DNA of 64,000 nt, from the NCBI GenBank assembly GCA_963920525.1, contig OY986438.1:185254888-185318887 (forward strand). The letters are read 5' to 3'. A model generated the notes under the pieces. That model saw only the letters and a program-made list of their open reading frames with translations, ran no database searches and was not told the origin of the DNA. Shown here in pieces: positions 12,440 to 24,858 of the stretch. The DNA is from Dichetophora obliterata. Lineage: Eukaryota; Arthropoda; Insecta; Diptera; Sciomyzidae. How positions within the stretch are numbered: position 1 is the first letter of the stretch; the number at the start of each line of letters is the position of its first letter. Position numbers and translations under genes: made by a program.

Positions 12440-14238
12440 CAGAGAACTGCACAAGCCTACTTGAAGTTCAAGGCTTTTCAAGTACTTGAACTAAAGTATG
12501 TATCCAAACTTGAAAAAGCGAGCTTTAGCCAGCTTGCAAAAATACCAAACAAGCTGGCTTGGCTTGTTTAGACTTACTTTGTCGGGCAGAAACTTGAAAA
12601 GCTTAAAACGATCGACAAAAGCTTGTAAGCTCGCAAATATCCAATTAATTGAATTTAAAGCAAGTATCCAAAAAATTCAATGAGCTTGTGTAGAGAGAGC
12701 TTAAGCGCAATAGGACTTTTAAGGGTTCTGTGGACCCCGTGGTTCCAAGTTTTAGGGGTAGATGATTTCGGATCTGATGTCAAAATTTAAAATTTAAGAT
12801 GGCGTATAGAGTTGCCACCTACATTTTTTGTTTTTGCGAATTCTAGTAATTTTGAAATTCTGCCAACGAATTTGATTTTGAATATGTCACAGTTTTAAAA
12901 TTTAAGATGGAGGTAAGGGTTGGCACCTAAATTTTTACCACAGTATTGCCACCTAATACTATGTATTTTTAAGAGTTTTAAACATCATTTAACAGTGTTA
13001 GGGAGGTAATAATTTCAAATCTGAAGTCAGAATTTTAAAATTCAAGATGGTGGACAGGGTTTCCACCTTAATTTTTTTTGTATTTTTATGAATTCGGTGC
13101 TGGCAAAAAAATGGTATACCAAAAATGGGTCGCTGAATCTGAATCCGTGGTCAGAATTTCAAAATTATAAAATTTTATAATAATAGGGCTGCCACCTAAC
13201 AATATGTATTTTCAAAAGTAAAAGCAAATCTATTATTTCAAAATTTTGATATTTTGAATTTCTGACCACAGATTCGGATTAAGCGATCCATTTTTGGTGT
13301 AACATTTTTTTTGCAAGCCCCGAATTCATAAAAATACAAAAAATTAAGGTGGCAACCCTATCCACATCTTGAATTTTAAAATTTTCGCTTCAGATTTGAA
13401 ATCAGAGACTCCCCTAACACTGTTAAATGATGTTTAACATTCTTAAAAATATATATTATTAGGTGGCAACCCTATTATTTCAAAACTTTATAGTTTTTAA
13501 ATTCTGACTACGGATTCGGATTCAGCGACCAATTTTTGGTATACAATTTTTTTGTCAGCCCCGAATTCATAACAATACAAAAAATTAAGGTGGCAACCCT
13601 GTTTACCATCTTGAATTTTAAAATTCTGACTTCAGATTCAAAATCAGTGCCTCCCTAATGCTGTTAAATAATGTTTAAGACTCTTAAAAAGACATATTAT
13701 TAGGTGGCAATACTATGGTAAAAATTTAGTTGGCAACCCTAACCTCCATCTTAAATTTAAAAACTGTGACATTATATACGAAATCAAATCCGTTGTCAGA
13801 ATTTCAAAATTAAAAGAATTCGCAAAAATACCCAAAAATCTAGGTGGCAACTCTATCCGCCATCTTGAATTTTAAATTCTGACAGAATCAGATCCGAAAT
13901 CATCTACCCCTTAAAACTGCCAACCACGGAGTCCACAGAACCCGTAAAAGTCATAATACGCTTAAGCTTTTCCTACACAAGCTCATTGAATTTTTTGGAT
14001 ACTTGCTTTAATTGGATACTTGCCTTCAATTTCAAGCTTTTTGCCGAAGGCATCAAGCTTTCCTTTACTTAAAATTTCGTGCCGTTTGCTTGTAAGCTAG
14101 CATACTTGCAAGCTGTCGTGGGCTTATTTTTATTCAAAAGCTATACTTGATTCAAAATTATCAAGCACAAGCTAGCTTGAACGTGTATTTTAAGCAAGTA
14201 CTTGAAATAGACTTCAAGTAGGCTTGTGCAGTTCTCTG
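12440..14238. mobile_element. hAT-like foldback element, 8-bp duplication
   Basis: Termini CAGAGAACTGCACAAGCC and its complement are flanked by TTAGCAAC (12432-12439 and 14239-14246). The CAGNG-type start and 8-bp duplication fit the hAT superfamily. The inverted repeat extends deep into the element (12680-12830 pairs with 13830-13990), and the middle holds several copies of a unit containing gccacctaa and aagatgg. It has no coding capacity and is non-autonomous. Confidence 0.8.
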
Positions 14239-14274
14239 TTAGCAACAATACATAGGCAAACAATTAAGAAAACG

Positions 14275-14945
14275 ATGAATTAAGATTGTGAGCTTTAGAT
14301 CAGGTAAGTTTTCAAGAAGGCAACAACAAAAACAACAACTCTGTAAACGAATTAAGATTGTGAGATTTAGATCAAGTAAGTTTTCAAGGCAACAACAACA
14401 ACAACAACTCTGTATATGTAGAGTCAATCACTTAGCTGACTAGACAGTCTGTTTCGGAAATCGCTACATATTCCTCTTCAGTAGTCTTTGAGTGATTAAG
14501 CTGTGATTAAGCTGTGATCAAATCACTGTTTAAACTAGCATATGAATGTGCAGATTCTGGAATTCATTCTTATGAATTGTATGGCTGCTAATCATATGAC
14601 ATTTCAAAGCAGTAGGCTATTTATAAATCACCGCCATCAACTCTATCAAGGGTTGCCATCTGTTCTAGTTGCTTCTTCATTTATTTCAATATTCATTGGT
14701 GTTCGATTGTTTTTCGAAATGCACCATAGAAATGAAACGAGTTTTTGCTTCGCCAGAAGCTGGTGTTCTAACTGAAAGGTGGCTATTTTTCACTCAATCA
14801 CTCAAAGGCTACTGAAGAGGAATATGTAGCGATTTCCGAAACAGACTGTCTAGTCAGCTAAGTGATTGACTCTATACAGAGTTGTTGTTGTTGTTGTTGC
14901 CTTCTTGAAAACTTACTTGATCTAAAGCTCACAATCTTAGTTCAT
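14275..14945. mobile_element. Foldback element with (caa)n in both arms
   Basis: About 220-bp inverted arms (near 14275-14497 and 14790-14945) begin with ATGAAYTAAGATTGTG. The left arm contains a tandem duplication of about 67 bp (14281-14345 and 14346-14410), each unit ending in an (aac)n run. The open frame 14542-14775 lies in the spacer and has no motif. No clear target duplication. Confidence 0.6.
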
Positions 14946-15126
14946 GTAATTATTCAATAGATCATAAAAACTAATTAAATTAAGAAAACCATTTATATTG
15001 TATTATATATAACTTAATGTCTGCTAAACAAACTAAGCATGTACATTGTACAGTTTTCAATTTATCTTCATGTTATGGTAATTAAATAATTTGGAATATC
15101 TGTGATTTTATTTAATATATAAAAAA

Positions 15127-15533
15127 ATGTTTAATTGCTAAGGGTGGTTTCAACCCCCTGAATCCCCCATATCTACGTCGTTGAGTTAGATTATGAATTT
15201 TTAGCTTTGACACAGCATATTTTAATACAATTGTAAAAGGGCGATTTCAGAAGGTAATTTAAAATACATCTTCGTTTGTTATTCGAAAATATAGGTCATC
15301 ACGCCCATTTTAATACAATTTTTAAAGGGCGATTTCAGAAGGTAATTAAAATGCATCTTCGTTTGTTATTCGTTTTTTATCACGCCGATGACCTATATTT
15401 TCGAATCTTTCCTTCTGAAATCACCTTTTAACAATTGTATTTAAATATGCTAAAGCTAAAAATTCATAATCTAACTCAATGACATAGATATAGAGGATTC
15501 AGGGGGTTGAAACCCCCTTTAGCAATTAAACAT
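15127..15533. mobile_element. 407-bp foldback element
   Basis: Inverted arms start at atgtttaattgct / agcaattaaacat and include a GC-richer block with runs of C or G (15143-15170, 15500-15520). A 65-bp internal segment ending in cttcgtttgttattcg is directly duplicated (15220-15285, 15309-15372). Non-coding. Confidence 0.6.
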
Positions 15534-15540
15534 TCTAAAA

Positions 15541-17779
15541 TCCCATAATTCTTATTAATACTAAAAAACAAATGTCTTTAAACTTACATTAAAAAAAAAT
15601 ACTTCACAACAGTTGGATTGGAAATGGTAGAATTCTATATTTTTTCACTATCAAAAGCAGATACTCTATTTTAACTTAAGTGCAGTTTAATAATTAAAAC
15701 TTAAGTGCATTTCGAAATGTCGTTTTTCTATTACACCAAAGTTGATATGGTTAAGAAAATCTACACAATGAAGAAAACGGACCACCAGAAATGATATCCA
15801 TATTAAAAAAAAAATCATTAAAATTTAGTAACACTCTTTAAAATGGCCTCAAAGTGAAGCTTTAGTTTTAATAATATTTTTTGTTATTTTTTGTAATATT
15901 GAAATGTGAACTTTGCGGCGTTGTAAAAATGGCACCAGCAAAATATTTTTGACTTTCGTACACGAAAATGTTGTTTTGAACATTTATTTTGACAACAAAT
16001 TTAATTTGGCATAAAAACCATTACTTTAATTTGTTAGACTTTTGTCCCCCTAATTTTATCAACATCAAACACTGTGCAGCAACGCTGTTTTATGAAAATG
16101 TCAATTTATTAAAAATTTCTACAATTTTGAAGATATGTGAATGTTTTTGGTGTCAAAATAACAAAAAATTTTTTTAAATTAAATAGACGTAAGATTCCTG
16201 TACTAAAAAATTTAAAAATAACAAAATTAAGGGTAGTTGAAAAAGAGCGGAGAGGACGTGGCAATTAAATAATGGTGCAAGTAAGTCACAATTTAATCTA
16301 GGACGCACTTCAATATGTTTACCAGGCTTAGCCATATATTTTTCATTCATCTCAATAACAAAGAAGTATATTTCAATAAGAAGAAGTTCAATTCCGAACT
16401 CGTTTATGGTTAAAAAAATTCTAGTTTTAGATTAGAAAAGAAATCATTTTACAATTTATTTGAAAATATTTTGCTAAAAAAAATTGATGATTTTTTTGTT
16501 TTTTACGATCTCTAAGCGAACTCCAAGTATTAAAAGAAAAATGTATTAATTACAAAATAGCAACCCAAGAACATTCGCAAAACTCTCACTTTTCCTCGAA
16601 CGTTTGCTTGTAGTTGATTTAGTGAGAAATATTTTATCTGAAATTTTTAGTTTTAAATCGTCGCATGCAGGTATAAAATTTCACAGCACCAATAAGGGTT
16701 AAGAATTCTCTTTATGTGTTTTGGTTTTTAAATGTGTTGGCTATTCAGCTGCTTCCTTAACTGACCTCTCGCAATATTTTTTCGATTAATGCAGCAAATC
16801 AACAGTTGGTGGCAGTTGTAATTTTTTTTTACTGCTCTACCAATAACAATGCAAGAAAAAGTGAGGAAATAAAATAAAGCATACAAACAAAAAAACAAAA
16901 AAAAATCGTTTTTACAGAATTGTTCTTAAAAAAGAACAGCCAAACAAACAGTCAAATAAAAACCAAACTGGTTCTACATGTCACATCCTGCAAGTTGTCT
17001 CACAATTATAAGGCTTATTTCTACGTTTCTTTTTATTCTTTTTCTACTTCTTCTTCTTGTTTCAAGAACTTTTTATAACTTTCTGATAGTAAAAAAAGTA
17101 TAAGGGCTATATATTGTATTGCATGGCTATAAATAAACTGGCAATTTAACCAGTTCTGCTTCGGTCTTGTATTATTTCACTTAAGAATCCTGTTTATAGC
17201 AACAAAACCATTTTTGCGAATTGTAAGAAGCAAAAAAAAACAAAAATAGCTGAAGAAGCAGCAATTTTCGTTTTTGCTGGTTGTTTGCAATTTTATAGCA
17301 TTAAAAGCTGCAATATTGGTTAGTATGCAGCAATAGCAGCTGGCTTTTAATAGAGTATAGGAGAGATAGGGAGGGAGAGTAGTGGAAGGAAAGACAAGTT
17401 CTTAGTAATGAGGAAAAGAGGAATACAAAATTACGAAAGTTGGCTGAAGCCATAGTAGAACTAGAAAAGGTAGTGTTAGGGCTGAATGTGCTCTCTTTCT
17501 AAGTGACCATAACTGTCAAACTCAGCCATTTTTAGATTTTGCTTTTTAGCTATAATTGTAACGATGGAAATTTTCTACATGTCGGGAAAGGAGGATGTTA
17601 TAAAACAGTGGTTCCCATCATGAAACAAAGATATATAAAGATATAAAGTAGTTCTTTGTATCATGGGTCCTCATTTCATAGTTCGCGAATTCGAACATAA
17701 CACCAACACGATCACACGATCTCTTATTCAGTTGGTGCTAAGACTTCAAACGAGAATGTTCACGCCGCTTGATCGGCTT
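15541..17779. other. Intergenic stretch, nothing assigned
   Basis: AT-rich; a purine-rich run lies near 17350-17400, and a decayed copy of the right end of the 11050-12006 MITE near 16570-16625. The frame at 15989-16177 has no recognisable motif. No gene is supported. Confidence 0.45.
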
Positions 17780-17811
17780 ATCCACTGTACAATAGGCTAT
17801 TTCACATTTTC

Positions 17812-18310
17812 GCGAATTCAAAAAACACACTCGGATTTTGATTTTTGGGACTTTTCTGAGCTTAGAACCTATTTTTTTAGTTTTTTTGGTTTAAAAAAAA
17901 ACTGTCGCCGGAGCCAATTCGATTTCATGTCTGTTTTGTGGAGTTTTGAAAATAGACTTTCACTTATAAAATCATAACTTTTCAGAGGCTCAATATTTTT
18001 CAATTCCGTAAATAAACTTTTACTCAAAATTAACGCTGAAATAATCTTTAAGTATGGCTTTGACAAGGGCTTAACAGAAATTGAGAAAATGGACCTCAAA
18101 TTCATAAAAGTAAATAAAACATGCTGAAATTCTGGCTTTCAAGAGCACGAGTTAGCACATACTGGCGCAAATGAACTAGTTAATATTTTTCCAGAATAGT
18201 ACTATCCATTTTTAACATTTACACTCCATTTGCCTTTTACACTACCCAAAAATTCGCTACATATAGTTTTCTATGATTTTTCAAACAAAAATCAAATTTT
18301 CAAAAATATT
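17812..18310 (+). repeat. Left terminal inverted repeat of element A
   Basis: Pairs with 25375-25828 in reverse complement over about 450-500 bp. Landmarks shared by both arms include actgtcgccgga, caaatgaactagtt and atagtactatccattttta. Open frames at 17663-17977 and 17869-18105 fall in this arm and are not thought to be genes. Confidence 0.75.
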
Positions 18311-19334
18311 AAAAAATAAAGAATTCACAAGTTGATATTTATTTATCAAATAATAAGGTTAATAATAATCAGAAAACAGTATAAATGTTGAAAAAAGAAA
18401 AGTTTAAATAATTTCTGGTATGATGTCGATACAATGGCATTTTGTATCTTTCTCTCATCTTTAAAATTTATATCTTTAATGCGACGTAATGCTCGTTTGG
18501 CAGGGTCGTTTATGACTTTAATATATGATATATCTTTTTTAGCTTTATTGTAAGTCTCGTCATTATCGCATGCTGCCGGATTTATTTCTAAAATGAAGTA
18601 TTCAAATCAATGATTTGCAAAAAATTCCCGCATTCTTGTTCCGATGCAAAAAGCAGGTTTTATGCTTTTTTCGATGTTTCATCATCGCTCTTTTCAATAT
18701 TCAAGTTCGCTACCATTCTCGTCATCTCGTGCAGACTAATTCTTTCGTCAAAAAATTAAAGGGCGCTTAAATGGTAGCCCATGTACCACAAGTGATCTTT
18801 AGTAAATTTTGTAAGAGCAGCTTCCGAAATGGTGCAATTAATTTCTTAAATTTTTTAATATTATTGATAAAATTTATATCATTCAAAAGGCAATGATTAG
18901 CTGCGGTACAATCATACCAATAAGGAATGTACACAAACACTATAAATAAACAAATATCACCAAAAATATGCACCTTTTCTATATCAACAACATTCTCTTC
19001 CTTGCGATATAAATACACACGGTGCGCCTTAACCAAAATTAAATAAAAATGACTTACACCTAGAAAATTGAAAGAGATACTGAATTTACAAAATGAGAAA
19101 AATCGAAAAACTAAAATAATCTGTGGAGAGATTTTTAAATAAACCCACATTGAACATTTTTGCGCACGAAGTACGAAATTTGGCAAAATATGGCATTGTT
19201 TTATATGAAAAGAATGGAAAAAATGATAAATAAATAATTTTTAAGAGATAATTCTATTAAACTGTTATTATTTCAACATTTTAGTAATAATAAAATTTAA
19301 AAATGTAATATAACTTAATTATAATTACATCAAT

Positions 19335-20430
19335 TTAAACATGTGAAGCATTATATCTACTAACAGCGCTCAAAAGGTATTTAGGATAATCCGGGTGATT
19401 CGCAGCAACCTTATTCATTTCCCAGGAAGACTTTAAGAAATCAAAATGTACGGACTCCATCGCCTGCTCCCCAAAAAATGATAATCCTTCACCGTTTTTT
19501 TTACAGAACTGTTCTACGTGAAAAAAAAACTGCATGAGCCTTTGGTATAACGCTGACACCTAATTCCATGTAGCTGTTTTTGAAAGCTTCTATACATGCT
19601 TTGTAATTTTGGTCAAGATTATTTCCGAAGCATACAGAAACTACTTTTTTGAAGTCATCAAATACTTTAACATACTTAGGTATTGCTAGATTTTCAAACT
19701 GGCGCAGAAGGTCTACTTTATCCAAAAGTGTTTTGCATGCATTTCCGTTAAACCCAGAACATCCTCGTCTGATTTCACGCTGAACGTGACAAGCTTTTGC
19801 CCATGACAGCGACTCATTTTCACACTCTTTCAACATATATGTGAAAACAGTGTTAACAACAAAAAAGCATAAGGTGTAATTATGGCGGTGGAATAATGTC
19901 TAGGAATGTTTTGCCTCCAACAGTTGTAATTAGCGGTGGATGAATGCAGTTGAAATAATCTTTCGCTTTATTTTTTGAACCTTTTCCTTCAGTCAGCCAT
20001 TTTGTATAATGCGATGAAACATTTTCGGGGGATCTCAATTCGCCACAGCTGCTTAGCTCATCTTTCTTGGCATAACAATAAGTGCACGGGTATGCACTAC
20101 TGTGCGACATAATACCTGCCAAGATATTCGCTAGCTTCAAATCGGTCGCAATTGTGCCGTGGAAAGAACTTATATTCAACGTTGAATAGAGTTGCTCTAC
20201 ATTCTTATAATTTTCTTGTGCACTTGGAACGGCTGCTAGAATAAATAGTCGTTTAACTCCAAATCCTTAAATTTCCTTGTTGCTATCCCCTCATCATACT
20301 TAGCACGCTTACCGCTGCATTCAAACTTCAACTCATTAGATTGAACAGAAAGACATATTTTTAAAAATCCGCCTCCTCCATCAATACCCATTTTTAAGTG
20401 AACATCCAGTACATCTCGTTTATTTTTCAC
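19335..20430 (-). pseudogene. Element B transposase-like protein (frameshifted)
   Basis: Four minus-strand pieces (20430-20236, about 20260-19880, 19836-19501, 19559-19335) read as one protein of roughly 350 residues with frameshifts near 20250, 19885 and in the poly-A run at about 19520. Motifs in order: MGIDGGGGFLK; TIATDLKLANILAG followed by CTYC; DIIPPP; WAKACHVQREIRRG and GFNGNACK; then GEGLSFFGEQAMES with an H two residues later; end SRYNASHV. The order D, D (in DLK), CxxC, E/H fits the RNase H-fold DDE transposases that carry a C2-H insertion (hAT, PHIS and related groups), but the detailed motifs match none of these that I recall. Similar proteins are common but uncharacterised in arthropods and Hydra. 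The transposase role is inferred. Confidence 0.65.
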
Positions 20431-20774
20431 ATATTGAACAAAAGCATATGTAAAGAATTAATCGGTTTACGACCAGCAGTTGGTAGTACTCAGCTCAAAA
20501 GTGTATTAAAGTGCATATTTCTCCGGGGGAGCCATATAGATATATGTAATCAGAGTGCGTAACAGCTGTGTTACTAAAAGCTTAAAAGTTGAAACTTCTT
20601 CGGTGAGATTATATTTAGACACAGCTGTAACAAACGTTCACGTGGATTACAGATTTAGAAAATGGCGACAAGACAATGTTATTAAAATGTTGATTCATTA
20701 ATATAAGAATTTAATACAAAATTATTTTGTTTTTTCTATTTATTATAAAAAAAATGATTCCAGCATTTTTGAAA

Positions 20775-20943
20775 TATCGTACTTCGTGCGCAAAAATGTT
20801 CAATGTGGGTTTATTTAAAAATCTCTCCACAGATTATTTTAGTTTTTTGATTTTTCTCATCTATGAACGTTGTAAATTCAGTATCTCTTTTAATTTTCTA
20901 GGTGTAAGACGTTTTTATTTAATTTTGGTTAAGGCGCACCGTG
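20775..20943 (-). repeat. Right terminal inverted repeat of element B
   Basis: Reverse complement of 19018-19180, about 85-90 percent by eye, including acacctagaaaattgaaag-type and catttttgcgcacgaagtac blocks (ttaca against ttaga differences). It ends in CACCGTG next to TACA. Confidence 0.8.
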
Positions 20944-21338
20944 TACATTTTTAAAGCGTACACTGCTTTTTGCAGCCAACGCGATCTTGACGTGCATCCT
21001 GGCGCTTTAATCTTTTTTCCGGAGTCTTCACCGGGGAAAACTAAAGCTAGGTTCAAAAGTTCTTCACAATCACTTCTAACTTGTTTGGCTTTCAACTGAT
21101 TTTTTATGAAGAACATAGTGTTTTTGATATTAAAATGCTTTTGAATTTTTCGCTTGTTGTCTGTAGCTTGTTACTCTTATCAAAATATTGTTTGAAATTA
21201 TTTATTTATTCATAAAGTCTTTGGATTACACATACTTACAGACTACTTAAAATTAAATCAACTTAAATACTAATGTGAAAATAAATTTACAAAGAAGAAA
21301 ATAAAAAAAAAATTAAATAAAAAAACGTACAGTATGTA

Positions 21339-22256
21339 CAGGGTTGCCAATATTCGAAGCGCCCATTTTATTTTTAAATAAATCAAAGAAACCACAATTT
21401 TTTGTCTCTTCGTCATGAATATCATTTAATTGGTTTCAAGTAGATTTGCTTACATTATTTCTTGAATATGATATCTCGTAAATGGTCGCCATTGGCCTCT
21501 ACGACATATTGTGCCCGTTTTGCAGCATTTTCCATGGTGTTCTTCAACATTTCGATGGGAATGGCGGTTATTTCTTGACGGATGTTGGTTTTCAGCTCTT
21601 CTGGGGTCTTTGGATTGTTGACGTAAACCTTTGATTTCAAATAACCCCACAAAAAGAATTCTGGAGGCGTTAAATCTGGTGATCTTGGCGGCCAATCGAA
21701 ATCACCATTTTTTTACATCAAAAGGCCAGGGAACAATTGCTTCAAAAAATCGATTGTAGTGCGGCTTGTGTGTGGTGGCGCGCCCTCTTGTTGAAACCAG
21801 TAGTGCCTGATACGCTTTCGACGAACGATTGGCATGAAAAAATTGTTTGTAATATCGCGATAACGCTCCCGATTGACAGTAACTCTGTGGCCATTATCAT
21901 CTTCGAAAAAGAATGGCCCAATGAGCATTTTAGCACAAACGCCGCACCAAACAGTGACTTTTGCATCGTGAATCTCTTGTGGATTTTCAGTGGCATAAAT
22001 ACGGCAATTTTGTTTGTTTACCGTTCCGTTCAACTGAAAATGAGCTTCATCGCTCATTGAGTTGAGTTTTTACTATTGACTTGTTTTGTTGAATGTAAAT
22101 TTCAACAATTTTAGAGCGTTTGCGTGGCGTGTACTGTTCCATTGTAAACATTTGCTTGGAATGACGCTTCAAACGCGGTATGTCATTAGTCGATTTGGCA
22201 TCACTGCGGAAAGTTACAGTGTTGCCAGATGGGCGCTTCGAATATTGGCAACCCTG
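21339..22256 (-). mobile_element. Element D: internally deleted DD41D-type mariner
   Basis: Termini CAGGGTTGCCAATATTCGAA (right end complementary) match for about 28 bp and are flanked by TA (21337-21338, 22257-22258). At 918 bp it is shorter than an autonomous mariner (about 1.3 kb), because the middle of the transposase gene is missing. Confidence 0.85.
21455..22142 (-). pseudogene. DD41D-type mariner transposase, deleted
   Basis: The start region (22142 downward) reads MEQYTPRKRSKIVEIYIQ, the first DNA-binding helix region. Near 22060 it jumps straight to SDEAHFQLNG, the block with the first catalytic Asp, in another frame. The rest follows: TVWCG, FQQEGAPPHT, an in-frame TAA at 21713-21715, then WPPRSPDLTPPEFFLWGYLK and DIIFKK. 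The second and third acidic residues are Glu in this copy (QQE, PPE), with 41 residues between them, the spacing of the rosa-like DD41D group. Deletion, stop and the lost Asp residues make it inactive. Confidence 0.75.
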
Positions 22257-22311
22257 TATTCACTGATATATGAAGACTAAGAAATAAAGATAAACATAAA
22301 GAGAATACTAA

Positions 22312-24858
22312 TTAGATACGAAAAATAGTGTTAAGTTTATTCTTCAAAGATAATTTCGAGACAGAGAGATCTAAATTATTTTCAATAGACAATTCATTAT
22401 ACAAAGATAAAGCCCGAATAATAGGCTCGTTAAGAGCATACAGAGTTCTATGAATTTCGGAATGAAATAGCGAATAATTACGTAACATTCTAGCCGGAAT
22501 ATTAAAATTTAAAAATTGCAATAGCTGTTCACAGTCGATATGCCCCGAAAAAAGATCGTGAATAAATGTCAATGACTGAATTTTCCTTCTAGTTTTTAGT
22601 GTTTTTAATCCCAAAAGCAAAATACGAGCATCATATGCTGGCAGAGGTTCTGCAAAATTTATGGAACGTAGCGCAAATAGAGAATATGATTTCTGGATTT
22701 TCTCTAGGCGAGCACAATGAATTATGTAGAAAGGACTCCATATGAAGGCAGCATACTCTAACCTTGATCTTACAAATGAGTTATAGAGACTAATTAGGGT
22801 ATGAGGGTCAGAAAATTCTGAGCAATTTCTACGCACAAAAGCATGTAAAGAATATGATTTTGGAACAACATAATTAATGTGATTCACAAAAGTGAACTTA
22901 GTGTCAAAAATTATACCCAAGCCCTTAATGGTATTGACTCTCTCAAGGGGAGTACCCTCGATGGAATGCGAAAAATTTAAAAAATTATTACACTTAGAGT
23001 ACGTTATTGAAAAGCACTTATTAGAATTTAATGGTAAAAAATTTAACAAGCTCCAAGAAAGTAGATTACTAAGATCACTCTGTAACAGAGCAGCATCATT
23101 TAAATCAGAGATATGACTGAATAGCTTTAAGTCATCAGCGTATAGTAGAAATTTTGCAGATTGAAAACATTTACTAACATCATTTATAAACAATGAATAG
23201 AGCAATGGTCCAAGAAACTCCCTTGTGGCACACCAGATGAAGCTATAAATTTATAGGATTTAACTCCCTCTATCTCCACACAAGACACTCTATTATGAAG
23301 GTAAGACTGAATCCAATCCAAAAAATTTGAGTGGAAACCCATTTTGGCAAGTTTGGCTAGTAAAACATTATGTGGAACCCTATCAAATGCCTTAGAAAAG
23401 TCAGTATAAACAACGTCGACTTGATATCCAAGTTCAAATGATGAAATGCAAAATTTGGAGAAAACAGCTAAATTAGTGACAGTTGATCGCCCAGCAAAAA
23501 AAAAAACCATGCTGTTCAGGGCAAATGTGTCGCTTAGTTAGGAAGAATAGTCGATTCTTAATGACACTTTCAAAGAGTTTGGAAACGTTTGACAATTTAG
23601 AAATAGGTCTAAAATTTGCTACATCATTCTTACTGCCTGCTTTGAAAACTGGTGTTATAGTGGCCATTTTCCAACTACTAATAAAAGTCCCAGTCCTTAA
23701 AGATTTATTGAAATTTATACATAATGGCTTAGAGAGAGAGAGAGAGACAGCACACTTATTCAGCAAAATAGATGAAATACCATCTTTATCACCTTTAACT
23801 GAAATTTTCAAATTAGACATCGCATTGAAAATTTCTTCATCCATCAAAACAAGGGAGCCTAGGTTTAAAAAAGAGTAAACATTATTTAAAATTGACACAT
23901 CAAACCACGGATTAACACTTACGTAGTTGGACTTAAAGTAATCAGCAAATAAATTCACTGTATCTTCAAGTGCAAAAGATTGTGACCCATTGTAGTAAGT
24001 CGATGTGGAAATGCAAGAACCATCACGCTTGGATTGAATAAAATGCCAAAATGACTTAGGATTACTTGTTATATTATTCTCACAACATCAGATATATTGT
24101 TTGTAAAGAAATTTATTCAAAAAATTGAATTCTCTCGCGTAATGAATGTACATAACATGATACCGGTTATCATTAGTTGATTTAAATAATTTTATATTTT
24201 TATTACGCAAATTTTTCAGCTTCTTTAACCCTTTTGTGTACCAAGGTAGTCTATACACCTTAGGCGGAAAATGTGGGATATGCTCATTGCAAATAGCAGA
24301 CAATTTGGAAGTAAACAAATCAAAACAATCAGCAACATTTTGGTTTATAAAGAAATTATTCCAGTTAGCATTGACGAATATATTATTTAAGAGATCAAAG
24401 TTGCATAATTTAAAATTAAAGTAATTATTTTCCGGCTTGGATTGCACAAATTCATAGAACTCAAAATTTAAAACAAGAGGTACATGGTGTAAACCAGTTG
24501 GAGCGATAAAACATAAACATTTAGATAACCGAGTCTTAAAATTTTTTGAAACAAAAATTAAATCTAAAATTTTATTAATAGAGTTGAAAAAAGTATTAAT
24601 TTGAATTAAGTCAATGCTAAACAAACTATCAAGAAAATAAATTTCATACGAGCTATTAATATTAGAAGGAATCAGCACATCAGCAACAAAACTCCAAACG
24701 ATTTTACTTAGGTAGAAATCACTAAGAAAACAAAGGTGATTATAAGCATTCATGAGTGATGACTGTAAATTGACGACATTATCAACATGCGCAATATATA
24801 AGTCATATAAGCTATTCGGAGGAATATATGAGGCACAAATTATCTTTGTTAAATTCAT
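22312..24858 (-). pseudogene. LINE C ORF2 (endonuclease tail, RT, C-terminus)
   Basis: Reading down the minus strand: YIPPNSLYDLY and LSDFYLSKIVW (the end of the APE endonuclease; GDFN is altered to SDFY); an in-frame TGA at 24088-24090; ENNITSNPKSFWHFI; then reverse transcriptase with FRPISKLSNVSKLFE, YTDFSKAFDRVPH, SGVPQGS and the catalytic YADDLKLF; then the C-terminal domain to KNKLNTIFRI. Frames change in the poly-A run at about 23500 (HGFFF against GRSTVTN) and at about 23195 (after VPQGS). The domain order is that of Jockey/CR1-group LINEs. One stop and two frameshifts make it a recent but dead copy. Confidence 0.8.

Larger units (their letters stand above)
19018..20943 (-). mobile_element. 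Element B: 1.9-kb DNA transposon, TACA duplication
   Basis: Terminal inverted repeats of about 165 bp (19018-19180, 20775-20943) start CACGGTGCGCCTTAACC. TACA flanks both ends (19014-19017 and 20944-20947). The element splits the element A gene, and precise removal with one TACA copy rejoins ALKM to YLYRK in frame. This strongly supports insertion at this point and a 4-bp duplication. It carries one minus-strand pseudogene (19335-20430). Confidence 0.85.

Noticed and set aside
21737..22060. 107-codon plus-strand frame in element D
   Set aside because: It is antisense to the recognisable DD41D transposase remnant.
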